NCBI RefSeq assembly: GCF_033878955.1
Contig: NZ_CP138858.1
Span: 1,302,001 to 1,366,000, forward strand
Source: Coraliomargarita algicola
GTDB lineage: Bacteria; Verrucomicrobiota; Verrucomicrobiia; Opitutales; Coraliomargaritaceae
Reading direction: 5' to 3'
DNA: 64,000 bases
Position numbers and translations under genes: made by a program. The notes beneath the pieces were generated by a model that was given only the letters and a program-made list of their open reading frames with translations, searched no databases and was not told the DNA's origin. Shown piece after piece: positions 16,393 to 25,023 of the stretch. The first letter of the stretch is position 1. Each line of letters starts with the position of its first letter.

Positions 16393-19300
16393 CTATATTT
16401 CATCCTCGCTCAACCAACGAAGTGAGGTGATGACAAATCGGCGTCCGAAGCGCGCATTATCCGCCGTCAAGGTAGCAGTGCGCTCTTCGGCTTCATTTTG
16501 TTCGGGCCGTATATAAGAGGGCAAACGCTGCACAGTCGCCTCCAAATAAGCGCGAGCTCCAATGCTGCCATCGACTGCGCTGCCACTGTCCCCGTAGGAT
16601 CGAATTTTAAAAGTATCGGAGCGGACGGCCATGCGGTGGCCCAACTTAGCCAAAATGAGACCTTGCGTCAGATAGCCGGCATTGCCCGCCGCAGCGTGTC
16701 CGAGCAGCGACTCCTTACCTGGTATTTCCACGCTGGAATGTGAGCCATCATAATCCGCCAAAGTCACGCTATAATCATCAAAACCTCGGCTACCAGCAGC
16801 ATCAAAGTCTCCTTGAATACCGGAAAGGTCGACGGCCGCTTGCAAGGCTCCGGTCGCGCGCTCGGTCTTGAGCACGCTGGAAGTTTCGATTTCAAGTGAA
16901 GCATCTTCCTTTGCGGATCGATAATCGATATGGTCCGGCACACGATTCACAAAATGGCTCATCGAAACGAAGGGGCCACGCTTCTTAACTTGATCAACCA
17001 TGGCGACAGCCAGAGCTTCCAATTCTGCCTCGCTCAATCCCAGAAAACCGTCAAAGACGCCCTCCTGCTCCGAATAATTATTCGTAGCACCGCCCCTTTG
17101 AGGCCCCAACGGGCGTGCTGATGCTAAGAAAGCAGTTTGAGGGTGCATGCTATCTTCACTCCCATCAGAGCGGATCACAGACTCGGACAAGCCACTGGCC
17201 AAGAAAGCCTGCCATGCAGCAACGGAGGTGGAATTGACGTTAAACACCCCTTCGACCAACAAATTCGTGGCCGAGGATTCGTAAGCAAAAGCATCCAACT
17301 CTGAATCCAACTGTAAGCGGTCTTGGCTGAGCAATGAACTGCCGTCGCTGGTATAATTCGACATAAAAAAGGCATCCCATAGCACATCATTCAGCAAATA
17401 CGACATATCATAGTAAGCCAAGGTATCCCCGCTCGCATTAATTGAAGTTGCCAGTTGATCGAGCCCCATCGCCGGAGGCGCATAGGAACTTCCAATCACA
17501 TGTGTGGGGCTAGTGCCTTCTGCAAAATTTAGACTTCTTTCGATCAAATCCGCCGCCAAGTCATCCCGACCGTCTCGATCATAGTCGATCGGCTGGCTCA
17601 AAAATGCATCTCGAAAAACGCCCAAGCCCACAAATGCGTCGCGAGGTTTGGACACTGATTGAAGCACCCAGCGCCCACTGGATGTGGAGAATCCATTGGA
17701 AAATCCGACCGGAAACTCCGGCACTCCCTCATCGTATAGATCCGAACTATACAGGGGATCGGAAAGCGTATTACCATTGATCGTCGCGTCAGGGGGCTCT
17801 TGCAGCTCCAAATAGGCTCCCTCGCTAATCAGATATGCATTCCAATCACCATTGGTATCCATATAGCGTGGCAGGCTCACGCGTTGAGCCAACGGTGAAA
17901 AGTCAGTCACCACTCGGCGCTTGGCCGCATACGCAGTGCTCGCATAATTCTCCAAAGATTTGAGATACAAACCATGGCCATGCGTTGGAAAGCCGCGCAT
18001 GGTGCCGTCGCCACCAGGCGCGAACGGAGCGTCCCCCGCACGGGTTAAGTTCGCCAGGTTTCTCACATCATGCACGCTCAAGGCGACCGAACCGGCACCT
18101 GGATTCCCCCAAAATCCAACTCCGGACGCGGAACCAAAATGCGACTCATCGGCATATCCGGGTGACTGATCACGCACTTTATAGTGACCATGTGCCAACT
18201 TAGAACCGCCGCCAGCCCAAAGAGGCGCAGCCAAGGCTGCCTCCAGCGTCTCCCCCTGCCCCAAAACGAACTGTGCCGCACCGCTCACCGTTTGAAGCAG
18301 CCCGACACCTAAAATGCGGGAGGGGTCGACGGGATCTCCACTACCACCGACTGGATCTGTATTGTTAATGGCAATCGGAAAATCCTGATAAAAATAGGCT
18401 CCGTAACGAAATCCGGGCCGCATGACATTGCGCACAGGATCCGACCACGAGTTGGGAAACACCAGAGCATCTACCGCCACGGGTGAGAAAACGATCGCCT
18501 GCCCCGGCTCAAGGGAGATGCCCTCGCCATCCGCGCCCTCAAGTAGGAAACTCAATGGACGCATCGGATGATCAAAGCCAACAGTCGTATTCGGGGCCCC
18601 CGCCCCCGAAATCGTTCCACTCTTGATTTGGCCTTCCGTAAAAAACGCAATATTCTCCACAGTGCTTACGTTTGGATCGGGGTCGCTGTCGTAATCCACC
18701 CAGACTCCGGGAGATCGATCATATCGAAAATCCTCAAATGCCTCCGTCGCAGGGTCGGCAAAACGATCATAGCCACTCACCACGTAGCGCCCGGCAGCCA
18801 GCGTAACATCGGTAGGATTCCATAACACCACAACCGGCATCACACAGTAGCGGGGGGTCAAATCATCCTTGAGATAAAGGTGATAATGCATTTGCCACTG
18901 AGCCACCACCGGCCGCACCCCGGAAACATAGGACGTATGTGGGCTAACATTCTTGCTGCTGCTAAGCTCTCCGGAAGTCGTCGCGTCTTGAAAAAAAGAA
19001 CGCATCTGCGCCCAGAGCGGACCACCGGGGTCGCCATGCAACAATGATGCTTGCTGCGACGAATGCGTGAACGGAGGAAACATCTGATCGTCATATGGCC
19101 CAACACCCCATTCATCCAAGAGTTTCTGAAATTCAGCATCATCACTGAACGCCGCCGTCAGATCGCGCTTCAAACCACCGGCACGCACATCACTCATCAC
19201 TCCCAGACTCGAAAGAGTCAGATCGTGAAAATAGCGTCGGGCAAATGCACCATTATCCGCATGACCATAGCTGCTGCTGAGCAGAACACTCAAAGAATCA

Positions 19301-20076
19301 TCGCTAGCGAGTTGCGCCCGAATTACCTTGGCTGCTTCGATTTGCGACTCAGTCAAAGAATCCAGCAATGGGGAACCGACATCCGGAGCCGCAAGCACTT
19401 CAAGCCCCGCCCCGGTGGGGTTCAACACCTGTAGATTATGATACGTCGTGCCAGTAGAACGCTGACTGCGAACGGAGGCTTTCATCCCCTCGTCGGCGAC
19501 ATACCATGCGTAGTGCCCAAGCCCGTAATTGTTGGCATCTATCGGACGGGAATTGAGGACAACTGCCCCATCTGAATCCGATGCCGAATGCCCGGAGTAA
19601 AGTACCACAGCATCGGAGGATGAAAGCGAAAAATTAGACGGAAAGTCAGACGCATCCGCCCCCGCCTCACTGACCAGCCATTGAACCGCAGCTCCACTTT
19701 TGATCGCAGCCGGATTGACGCGAGGATCGACATCACCGAAATCCGCAGGATCCGTCGACCAAACACCAGTCAACATTCTACTGGCTTCCGGCACGCTGTC
19801 CAGATCAGCACGCGCAGTCACCCGCTGATCGGCACCGAGACTGGCCTGCAACTTCCCTAGAGCCATATGTAGCCCCAAAAGGGCATTCTGCTGAGCCCGA
19901 TTACGTTCACTCACCAATTGAGTCGCTTTGGATTCGACACGAATCAGTGTCGCCATCGATAAAAGCAAGAGAACAACAAAACCCATCAAGCCCAATGCGA
20001 GAACGAGGGCAAAGCCCCCGCTCCGCAGTCGCTCATCACGCCCTGGGCTAGTAGAACTTGAAGTGGGTAGAGTCAA
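16393..20076 (-). CDS. Giant pseudopilin-like surface protein (Verru_Chthon cassette protein A-like)
   Basis: 1227 aa. The N-terminus has a short basic leader, GFALVLALGLMGF and a hydrophobic helix to about 45, then TLIRVESKATQLVSERNRAQ. This is a PilX/prepilin-like type IV filament signal and helix. The rest is a large extracellular region with no catalytic motif that I recognise. It resembles the Verrucomicrobia-specific 'Verru_Chthon cassette A' type. The C-terminus RFVITSLRWLSEDEI is shared with the paralogue at 60348-63497, whose end reads RFAIVDFRWLSEDEI. It lies 12 bases downstream of its partner gene (20089-20814). The role could be a filament component or a secretion-linked surface protein; not known. 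Confidence 0.72.
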   Translation of the reverse strand: MTLPTSSSTSPGRDERLRSGGFALVLALGLMGFVVLLLLSMATLIRVESKATQLVSERNRAQQNALLGLHMALGKLQASLGADQRVTARADLDSVPEASRMLTGVWSTDPADFGDVDPRVNPAAIKSGAAVQWLVSEAGADASDFPSNFSLSSSDAVVLYSGHSASDSDGAVVLNSRPIDANNYGLGHYAWYVADEGMKASVRSQRSTGTTYHNLQVLNPTGAGLEVLAAPDVGSPLLDSLTESQIEAAKVIRAQLASDDSLSVLLSSSYGHADNGAFARRYFHDLTLSSLGVMSDVRAGGLKRDLTAAFSDDAEFQKLLDEWGVGPYDDQMFPPFTHSSQQASLLHGDPGGPLWAQMRSFFQDATTSGELSSSKNVSPHTSYVSGVRPVVAQWQMHYHLYLKDDLTPRYCVMPVVVLWNPTDVTLAAGRYVVSGYDRFADPATEAFEDFRYDRSPGVWVDYDSDPDPNVSTVENIAFFTEGQIKSGTISGAGAPNTTVGFDHPMRPLSFLLEGADGEGISLEPGQAIVFSPVAVDALVFPNSWSDPVRNVMRPGFRYGAYFYQDFPIAINNTDPVGGSGDPVDPSRILGVGLLQTVSGAAQFVLGQGETLEAALAAPLWAGGGSKLAHGHYKVRDQSPGYADESHFGSASGVGFWGNPGAGSVALSVHDVRNLANLTRAGDAPFAPGGDGTMRGFPTHGHGLYLKSLENYASTAYAAKRRVVTDFSPLAQRVSLPRYMDTNGDWNAYLISEGAYLELQEPPDATINGNTLSDPLYSSDLYDEGVPEFPVGFSNGFSTSSGRWVLQSVSKPRDAFVGLGVFRDAFLSQPIDYDRDGRDDLAADLIERSLNFAEGTSPTHVIGSSYAPPAMGLDQLATSINASGDTLAYYDMSYLLNDVLWDAFFMSNYTSDGSSLLSQDRLQLDSELDAFAYESSATNLLVEGVFNVNSTSVAAWQAFLASGLSESVIRSDGSEDSMHPQTAFLASARPLGPQRGGATNNYSEQEGVFDGFLGLSEAELEALAVAMVDQVKKRGPFVSMSHFVNRVPDHIDYRSAKEDASLEIETSSVLKTERATGALQAAVDLSGIQGDFDAAGSRGFDDYSVTLADYDGSHSSVEIPGKESLLGHAAAGNAGYLTQGLILAKLGHRMAVRSDTFKIRSYGDSGSAVDGSIGARAYLEATVQRLPSYIRPEQNEAEERTATLTADNARFGRRFVITSLRWLSEDEI

Positions 20077-20088
20077 TTTTAGAAGAAT

Positions 20089-20814
20089 TTAGAGGGGGTA
20101 GAACTCGCGACGCCAGGCGCCTTTTCTGGAAAGCGAATTGTAGAGAAATACCAAGCTGCGCGAATCCTGATGAAAAGTCCACGTCCGCTTGTAGTCGAGA
20201 TTCTCTGGACTCGCTTCGGATCCACTAAAGATCGAAACCTGCACATAGCGACCGTCATAGAGTTCATCCAAGGAGAAGTCAGCTGAATCCAGTGGTTTCA
20301 AAGAATAAAGCTTTTGGTTCATGCGCAGTGTGATGGTCTCTGTACTAAGATTATAGACCCGGGTCATTCGAGCTGGCAGACTATGCTCGCTGACATCTAA
20401 AGAGATCGCACGAAAACGATTTGTAGCCTCGTCCCACAGCACGATGATTTCAGCACGCTGCGCCCCTGCTGGAATGTCGACTTGTAGGATCGGCTCATAC
20501 ACGGGCTTCCCCTGCTCATCGAGTCCTGTTTTATCGTAGAAAACAATCGGCGACTGGCCACGATACTCAAACGAAGAACTGGTTTTCCCCTTTAGGATGC
20601 GTACCTTCTTCATCGTCGAGCGGTCTCCCCCCTCATAGTAAAGCGTCTTCACTGAAATAGCCGTGTTTGTATTCGATGCTCCAGCTTGCTCATGCAACTG
20701 CTTGTGCCAGGATCGAATCCGCAAGTCGACGATGAGCGTATCACCAGACTCTGCCGCGAGCAGTAGGACTGAGCTCATCAGCATGAGCATTGGCAGTATA
20801 CATATATTTTTCAT
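20089..20814 (-). CDS. Secreted partner protein of the pseudopilin module
   Basis: 241 aa with a signal peptide (1-20, MLMSSVLLLAAES) and a predicted all-beta body. It is not a recognised family. By eye it is distantly homologous to the product of 59542-60351: EYRGQSPIVFYDKTG aligns with SYRGPRRMQFFQNG, EPILQVDIPAGAQRAEIIVLW aligns with the PPLLAQVNLPVGAEKLVLFFF region, and RVYNLSTETITLRM aligns with LLVNLSAKPLQCSL. Both genes are physically tied to a giant pseudopilin gene, here upstream of it with a 12-base gap. Probably a periplasmic or surface assembly partner. Confidence 0.65.
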   Translation of the reverse strand: MKNICILPMLMLMSSVLLLAAESGDTLIVDLRIRSWHKQLHEQAGASNTNTAISVKTLYYEGGDRSTMKKVRILKGKTSSSFEYRGQSPIVFYDKTGLDEQGKPVYEPILQVDIPAGAQRAEIIVLWDEATNRFRAISLDVSEHSLPARMTRVYNLSTETITLRMNQKLYSLKPLDSADFSLDELYDGRYVQVSIFSGSEASPENLDYKRTWTFHQDSRSLVFLYNSLSRKGAWRREFYPL

Positions 20815-20847
20815 TAGATTATTATTCAGCGCAAAACAGTGCAGTTT

Positions 20848-21975
20848 TTAGCCGTCATCATCCTCCAGTTTAGCTGCGCGATCCTCGTTTACGGGCAAAT
20901 CACGATTCAGCTTTGTATACAATGCAATCAGTTCTTTCTTCTTATCCGGCATCTCAGTAGACAAGTCATGATACTCCGAGATATCTTCTTGAACATTATA
21001 AAGTGCGCCTGCGTCGAGCCAAGGCTCAGCTTTGGCTCCTAATTGCGTCAAATCCTTGGGCCGGGCAGCATAATCGATCCACTTGTAGTCACCGACGCGT
21101 ATGGCATTGGCGTTCCGCACCTGTCGGCGAAAAAACAAAACCTCATGAGGATTGCCTTCTTTATCCCCGGTCAAATACGGCATCAAATTAACGCCGTCGA
21201 TGATGCGATCCCTAGGAACCTCTGCCCCAGCCAATGCAACTGTAGTGGTAAAAATATCCATCGAGCTAACGACGTCTTTCGTATTCACCAAACCCTGAGG
21301 CAACACTCCAGGCCAGCTCATCACATAAGGCACACGCACGCCGCCTTCATATTCAGAGCCTTTACCAGAGCGCAAAGGCAAATTGACCCCACCGAGATCA
21401 TTCGGACGCGCCAAGGCAGCACCGTTATCACTCAAATAAAAGACCAAGGTATCTTCGCGCAGACCTTCCCGGTCCAGTGTCTCCATAATTTCACCGACCC
21501 CGTCATCTGCCGCGAGTAGCATGGAAAGATAGGTCAGCCGCAGCAATTCCTGGTCTAAGTCTTTTCCTTTGAATTTACCGAAATCAAAAGCGGGTGCATG
21601 ATAATAAGGCTGCTGCTTTTTGAGAGTCGTATGCGTGAGCATGCGCTCATAGGCTCCCTGATACTGAGGCGCGTGCTCGACGATACGTTTGACCAGTGGC
21701 TCATAAGTCCGGAACGGACTGTGCGGCGCGTTGTATGCGACATACAGAAAGAATGGTTGATCTTTATTGCGCCGAATAAAGGAGACGGCTTCATCGGTAT
21801 ACGCATCTGTAAGGTAGCGCCCGTAATCCCGTGGACTGGCCTCTCCACTTTTCCAGGATGGCGGATCTTCAGTGCGAGTCATGAGGTAATCTTTCTCGGC
21901 GGCAAGATCCCCCCAATAGTAATCAAATCCACGTGCGATCGGACGACGCTCTTCTTTTTTGAGCCCAAGTGCCAC
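20848..21975 (-). CDS. Sulfatase, C-terminal part (second frame of a split gene)
   Basis: About 370 codons continuing the sulfatase begun in 21879-22382. This part carries RPIARGFDYYWGDLA, HSPFRTYEPLV, a normal FYLSDNGAALARP metal-binding segment and PLRSGKGSEYEGGVRVPYVMSWPG, so it is a well conserved catalytic domain. It lacks the signal peptide and formylglycine motif, which lie in the other frame. The MALG start is artificial, because WHLG of the conserved GKWHLG box straddles it. The whole gene spans 20848-22382 and needs one -1 shift at 21954-21960 to give a normal protein of about 510 residues. Confidence 0.85.
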   Translation of the reverse strand: MALGLKKEERRPIARGFDYYWGDLAAEKDYLMTRTEDPPSWKSGEASPRDYGRYLTDAYTDEAVSFIRRNKDQPFFLYVAYNAPHSPFRTYEPLVKRIVEHAPQYQGAYERMLTHTTLKKQQPYYHAPAFDFGKFKGKDLDQELLRLTYLSMLLAADDGVGEIMETLDREGLREDTLVFYLSDNGAALARPNDLGGVNLPLRSGKGSEYEGGVRVPYVMSWPGVLPQGLVNTKDVVSSMDIFTTTVALAGAEVPRDRIIDGVNLMPYLTGDKEGNPHEVLFFRRQVRNANAIRVGDYKWIDYAARPKDLTQLGAKAEPWLDAGALYNVQEDISEYHDLSTEMPDKKKELIALYTKLNRDLPVNEDRAAKLEDDDG

Positions 21976-22382
21976 TTCCCCACGGCACCCGTGACATACC
22001 CACTGCCCTTGATCGCTGCGGGAATAATGATTTCCGAGAGCGGCGGCCCAGTGTCGCCGTCATCCATATTTTTGTTGCCCTCCATACCGAAGCGGCTGGA
22101 GCTGCGCCCCGTTAAAAGCGAAGCACGTGAGGGTCCGCAAGTGGAGAACGCCACATATCCGTTCCGGAACGCGACACCTTCACTGGCAAGGCGATCGATG
22201 CTAGGTGTCAACGCCTCCTCCGACCTGGGAAACCCTTGAAAGCCCGCATCGGCATACCCTTGATCATCCGTAAGAATGACGATGATATTCGGCCGCTGAC
22301 ACTCAGAGTCGGATGCAGCACTTAAAAAGACTGCGCCAAGCATCTGCAGGCCTAAGATCAGCACGGCACGATAGTGAGTCAT
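21879..22382 (-). CDS. Sulfatase, N-terminal part (first frame of a split gene)
   Basis: From ATG 22382 (a GTG at 22415 would add 11 residues but makes a poorer signal peptide). The signal peptide ends about LSAAS. PNIIVILTDDQGYAD holds the Asp pair, the formylglycine signature is C82-G-P-S-R86, and the conserved GKWHLG comes at the end. The last 25 or so residues after GKWHLGSKK are out of frame and unlike any sulfatase. The rest of the enzyme is in the -1 frame (20848-21975). It lies downstream of the GH29 fucosidase, separated by a hairpin. Confidence 0.85.
   Translation of the reverse strand: MTHYRAVLILGLQMLGAVFLSAASDSECQRPNIIVILTDDQGYADAGFQGFPRSEEALTPSIDRLASEGVAFRNGYVAFSTCGPSRASLLTGRSSSRFGMEGNKNMDDGDTGPPLSEIIIPAAIKGSGYVTGAVGKWHLGSKKKSVVRSHVDLITIGGILPPRKITS
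21954..21960 (-). other. A_AAA_AAG slippery heptamer at the sulfatase frame junction
   Basis: On the minus strand, in the frame of the N-terminal half, the codons are TCA AAA AAG. The heptamer A_AAA_AAG is the classic bacterial -1 slip site known from dnaX. Slipping there gives SKK then EERRPIARGFDYY, which matches the expected sulfatase sequence. Without slipping, translation stops after about 25 more codons. An A-tract indel, real or from sequencing, would look the same. Confidence 0.5.
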
Positions 22383-22425
22383 AACAGGGGTAGCTAAAGA
22401 GGAATACAGAGTCACTTAGAAATAT

Positions 22426-22449
22426 AGGGGGTGACATGAATCACCCCCT
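22426..22449 (-). terminator. Hairpin between fucosidase and sulfatase genes
   Basis: AGGGGGTGA and TCACCCCCT form a perfect 9-base stem with a 6-base loop, 22 bases after the fucosidase stop. On the minus strand it is followed by TATATTTCT, a moderate U-rich tail. Likely a terminator or attenuator for GH29 that reduces read-through into the sulfatase. Confidence 0.7.
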
Positions 22450-22470
22450 TTAAATGATTGGAAACGAGAC

Positions 22471-24864
22471 TTACTCGGCGGGATTCAAAAACACATGGTG
22501 TAGGTTCATGACGCCAGAACCCGGCACGCTTTTCGGATCTACAAGCATCGTGTAGCTTCCTGCTTTCGCAAAGTGCATCGTTCCGACTTTTTCAGAGGCA
22601 AAATCATTCCATGTTCCGGTATCCCCCACGGTGAAGGTCAGTTTCTGATCTCCGGCACGAAGCTCGACCGAACTCCCCTTGTTACCTGCCGGGCAGGCAT
22701 AGGCGATTCCGACCTCGTAGTCACCGGGCTGTTTGACCTGGAAGGTCCACTCCAGTCGCTCACCGACTTGTTTCCAGCGTGTGATGTATTCATCGAAGCC
22801 TTGCTTGCGATAGACTGCATTCGAACCGCTCAAATCAGCTGCTTCGGCTTTTAGTTCGATCGCGCCCTCAGTCGGCTTGAAGTCGCCTGTAATTTTCATC
22901 TCAAGCAACATCAGCTCTGTGGGCTCAACCATGACCGCCTCGGAAGCATCCTTTGCTGGCACCAAAAATATAGCGCGCGGGCGGAACAACTCTTCTTTGG
23001 GAGTGGCACCATCGGCTGAGGCGATTTTGAGATCGTAAACTCCGGGCGTCAGCGTCACGACACCAACCTTATCGCTCGCGGGGAACGTGGTATTGGGACT
23101 CTCAAATCCCATGCGCAAACTTTCCTCGGTGGCATATTTGGGATCGCTGTTACCAAAGCGTGTTGTCTCTTGGATAAATTTCGCGGTGCCGACAGTCACT
23201 TCGTATTTATTGTCAAAGGGACGCCCCGGTCCCTTGCGGTTACCATAGACGAGATAGATTTCATAGCTTCCAGTTTCAGCCGCACGCACACGCCAGGAAA
23301 CGGCATCTTCGGCGCTGACCCAATTGCGCAGATAGGCATCTTCACCACGGCCGACGCCTGCTTTGAGGTCTCCGAAAATACTTGCCCCATCATAAACGTG
23401 CAGGCGGTTCTCTTCTTCAGGTTCAATGAGTCGGACACCGTCGCTCTTTGGCTTGGTAACGCATGTCAACTGGATCACACTGTCAACAGGATGCGGCGGC
23501 TGCGATGGCACCTCTACCGTCACAATGGTGTCGCTGGTACGCGTCACCTTCAAAGGCTGATTACCTTTCATTAAAGTTGCGGATTGCACATCAGTCAAAA
23601 GACCTCCGACCCGCAGTTTTCCATCTTTGGGCCAATCGAGCACGTGTAGATACAAATTATCCCCCTCCGCACTAATGACACCCCAGTTCTGGAAGGGCAA
23701 AGGCGATTTGCCTGCACCGTGAATGGAGGCCTCCTGCCCTTCGATCCACTCGGCAATGGCGTCAAAGGTCTCGATATCTTTCTCGACCCAAGTGCCGTCC
23801 GGTTTGGGCCCGACATTAATCATCATGTTGCCACCACGTGCCACCACGTTTGCAGTCATACGAATGAGGTGCTCTGGAGAACGGCGATGGTGCTCGTCGT
23901 TTTTATGATAGCCCCACGAATGCAAGGTCGATTGAATCGCTTCCCAGTAACGCTCGTCGCGCGGGGGGAAGGCAGTCGGGTTGTCAGGTCCACCGCCGTA
24001 ATCGCCGTAACCACGTCCGATACGATAGCTCACCACCGTCTCGGGCTTAATTTCGCGCACCGCTTTCAGAATGTGTGCGAGGTACCCTGCGGGCAACCAG
24101 CCGGGAGTATCAAACCAGATCATCTCCGCATTATAGTCCACTAGCAGCTCACGTAACTGAGGGATGCATTTTTGGTTAATATATTCCTTAACTCTCTCCC
24201 TGTGAGCGTCGCCCTCTTCTCCTTTCTTGTTATACCAATCGCGCTCCTCATCTGTTGGATGAAAAGGATGCTCCCAGGTAAAACGAAAATTACCCGGCTC
24301 ATACCAGTCCTGGGCATGCGAATAATAAACACCGAACTTGAGACCGTGCTTCGCACACGCATCGGTTAGTTCACGCAGAGGATCGCGCTCCCAGCCGGCC
24401 GTGTCCTCGATATCAAAGTCACTGTATTTTGAAGGATAAATCGCAAAGCCGTCGTGATGCTTCGCGGTGATCACCACATACTTCATGCCAGCCTTTTTAG
24501 CACGAAGAACCCATTCCTCCGCATTAAAGTCATCCGGCTGGAATCGGCTGGCAGCAAACTCAATGTATTCCGATTTAGGTATTTTCAGTTCGCGTGCGAT
24601 GTGTTCGGCATAGCGGTCAATCGACTTTTCTCCCTCATATTCGCCACCTAATACAGAATACGCGCCCCAGTGAATAAACAGAGCCAAGCGTGCCTCTTCC
24701 CACCAGCCCATGCGTTCATCCAGATGCTCCATCGATTCCTGCCACCAGTCCATGTTTGGAGTTTCGACGGATTGAGCGGCCAGCGGCGTCGCTAGCGGAG
24801 AGGAGCAAAGGATCGCGCCTGCGAGACAGATCGCACTACGTGTGGTATTGGATAGTATAGACAT
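22471..24864 (-). CDS. Secreted GH29 alpha-L-fucosidase with C-terminal sandwich domains
   Basis: 797 aa, signal peptide about 1-30. The GH29 barrel runs from about 38 to 400: ARLALFIHWGAYSVLGGEY (58-76), KHHDGFAIYPSKYSDF (135-150), GLKFGVYYSHAQDWYEP and EMIWFDTPGW with the catalytic nucleophile Asp252. The extra 350 C-terminal residues look like beta-sandwich, carbohydrate-binding-like modules (for example TGSYEIYLVYGNRKGPG, DYEVGIAYACPAGNKGS), making it longer than the usual 450-600. It should release alpha-L-fucose from fucosylated or sulfated fucan oligosaccharides outside the cytoplasm. Neighbouring sulfatases support a fucan-type substrate. Confidence 0.92.
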   Translation of the reverse strand: MSILSNTTRSAICLAGAILCSSPLATPLAAQSVETPNMDWWQESMEHLDERMGWWEEARLALFIHWGAYSVLGGEYEGEKSIDRYAEHIARELKIPKSEYIEFAASRFQPDDFNAEEWVLRAKKAGMKYVVITAKHHDGFAIYPSKYSDFDIEDTAGWERDPLRELTDACAKHGLKFGVYYSHAQDWYEPGNFRFTWEHPFHPTDEERDWYNKKGEEGDAHRERVKEYINQKCIPQLRELLVDYNAEMIWFDTPGWLPAGYLAHILKAVREIKPETVVSYRIGRGYGDYGGGPDNPTAFPPRDERYWEAIQSTLHSWGYHKNDEHHRRSPEHLIRMTANVVARGGNMMINVGPKPDGTWVEKDIETFDAIAEWIEGQEASIHGAGKSPLPFQNWGVISAEGDNLYLHVLDWPKDGKLRVGGLLTDVQSATLMKGNQPLKVTRTSDTIVTVEVPSQPPHPVDSVIQLTCVTKPKSDGVRLIEPEEENRLHVYDGASIFGDLKAGVGRGEDAYLRNWVSAEDAVSWRVRAAETGSYEIYLVYGNRKGPGRPFDNKYEVTVGTAKFIQETTRFGNSDPKYATEESLRMGFESPNTTFPASDKVGVVTLTPGVYDLKIASADGATPKEELFRPRAIFLVPAKDASEAVMVEPTELMLLEMKITGDFKPTEGAIELKAEAADLSGSNAVYRKQGFDEYITRWKQVGERLEWTFQVKQPGDYEVGIAYACPAGNKGSSVELRAGDQKLTFTVGDTGTWNDFASEKVGTMHFAKAGSYTMLVDPKSVPGSGVMNLHHVFLNPAE

Positions 24865-25023
24865 AATTACAAATGATAGATTTTGGGGAGGACAAGTCGT
24901 GGCTTTACTATAATCATCACCACCGAATAACTGCAGGCTGGATTGTTAATTGCCTACCCCCTTACACTCCATCAAATGCGGAAATCTTACGCACTTTTTT
25001 AGGTAAAATTTCGAAACACTCGC

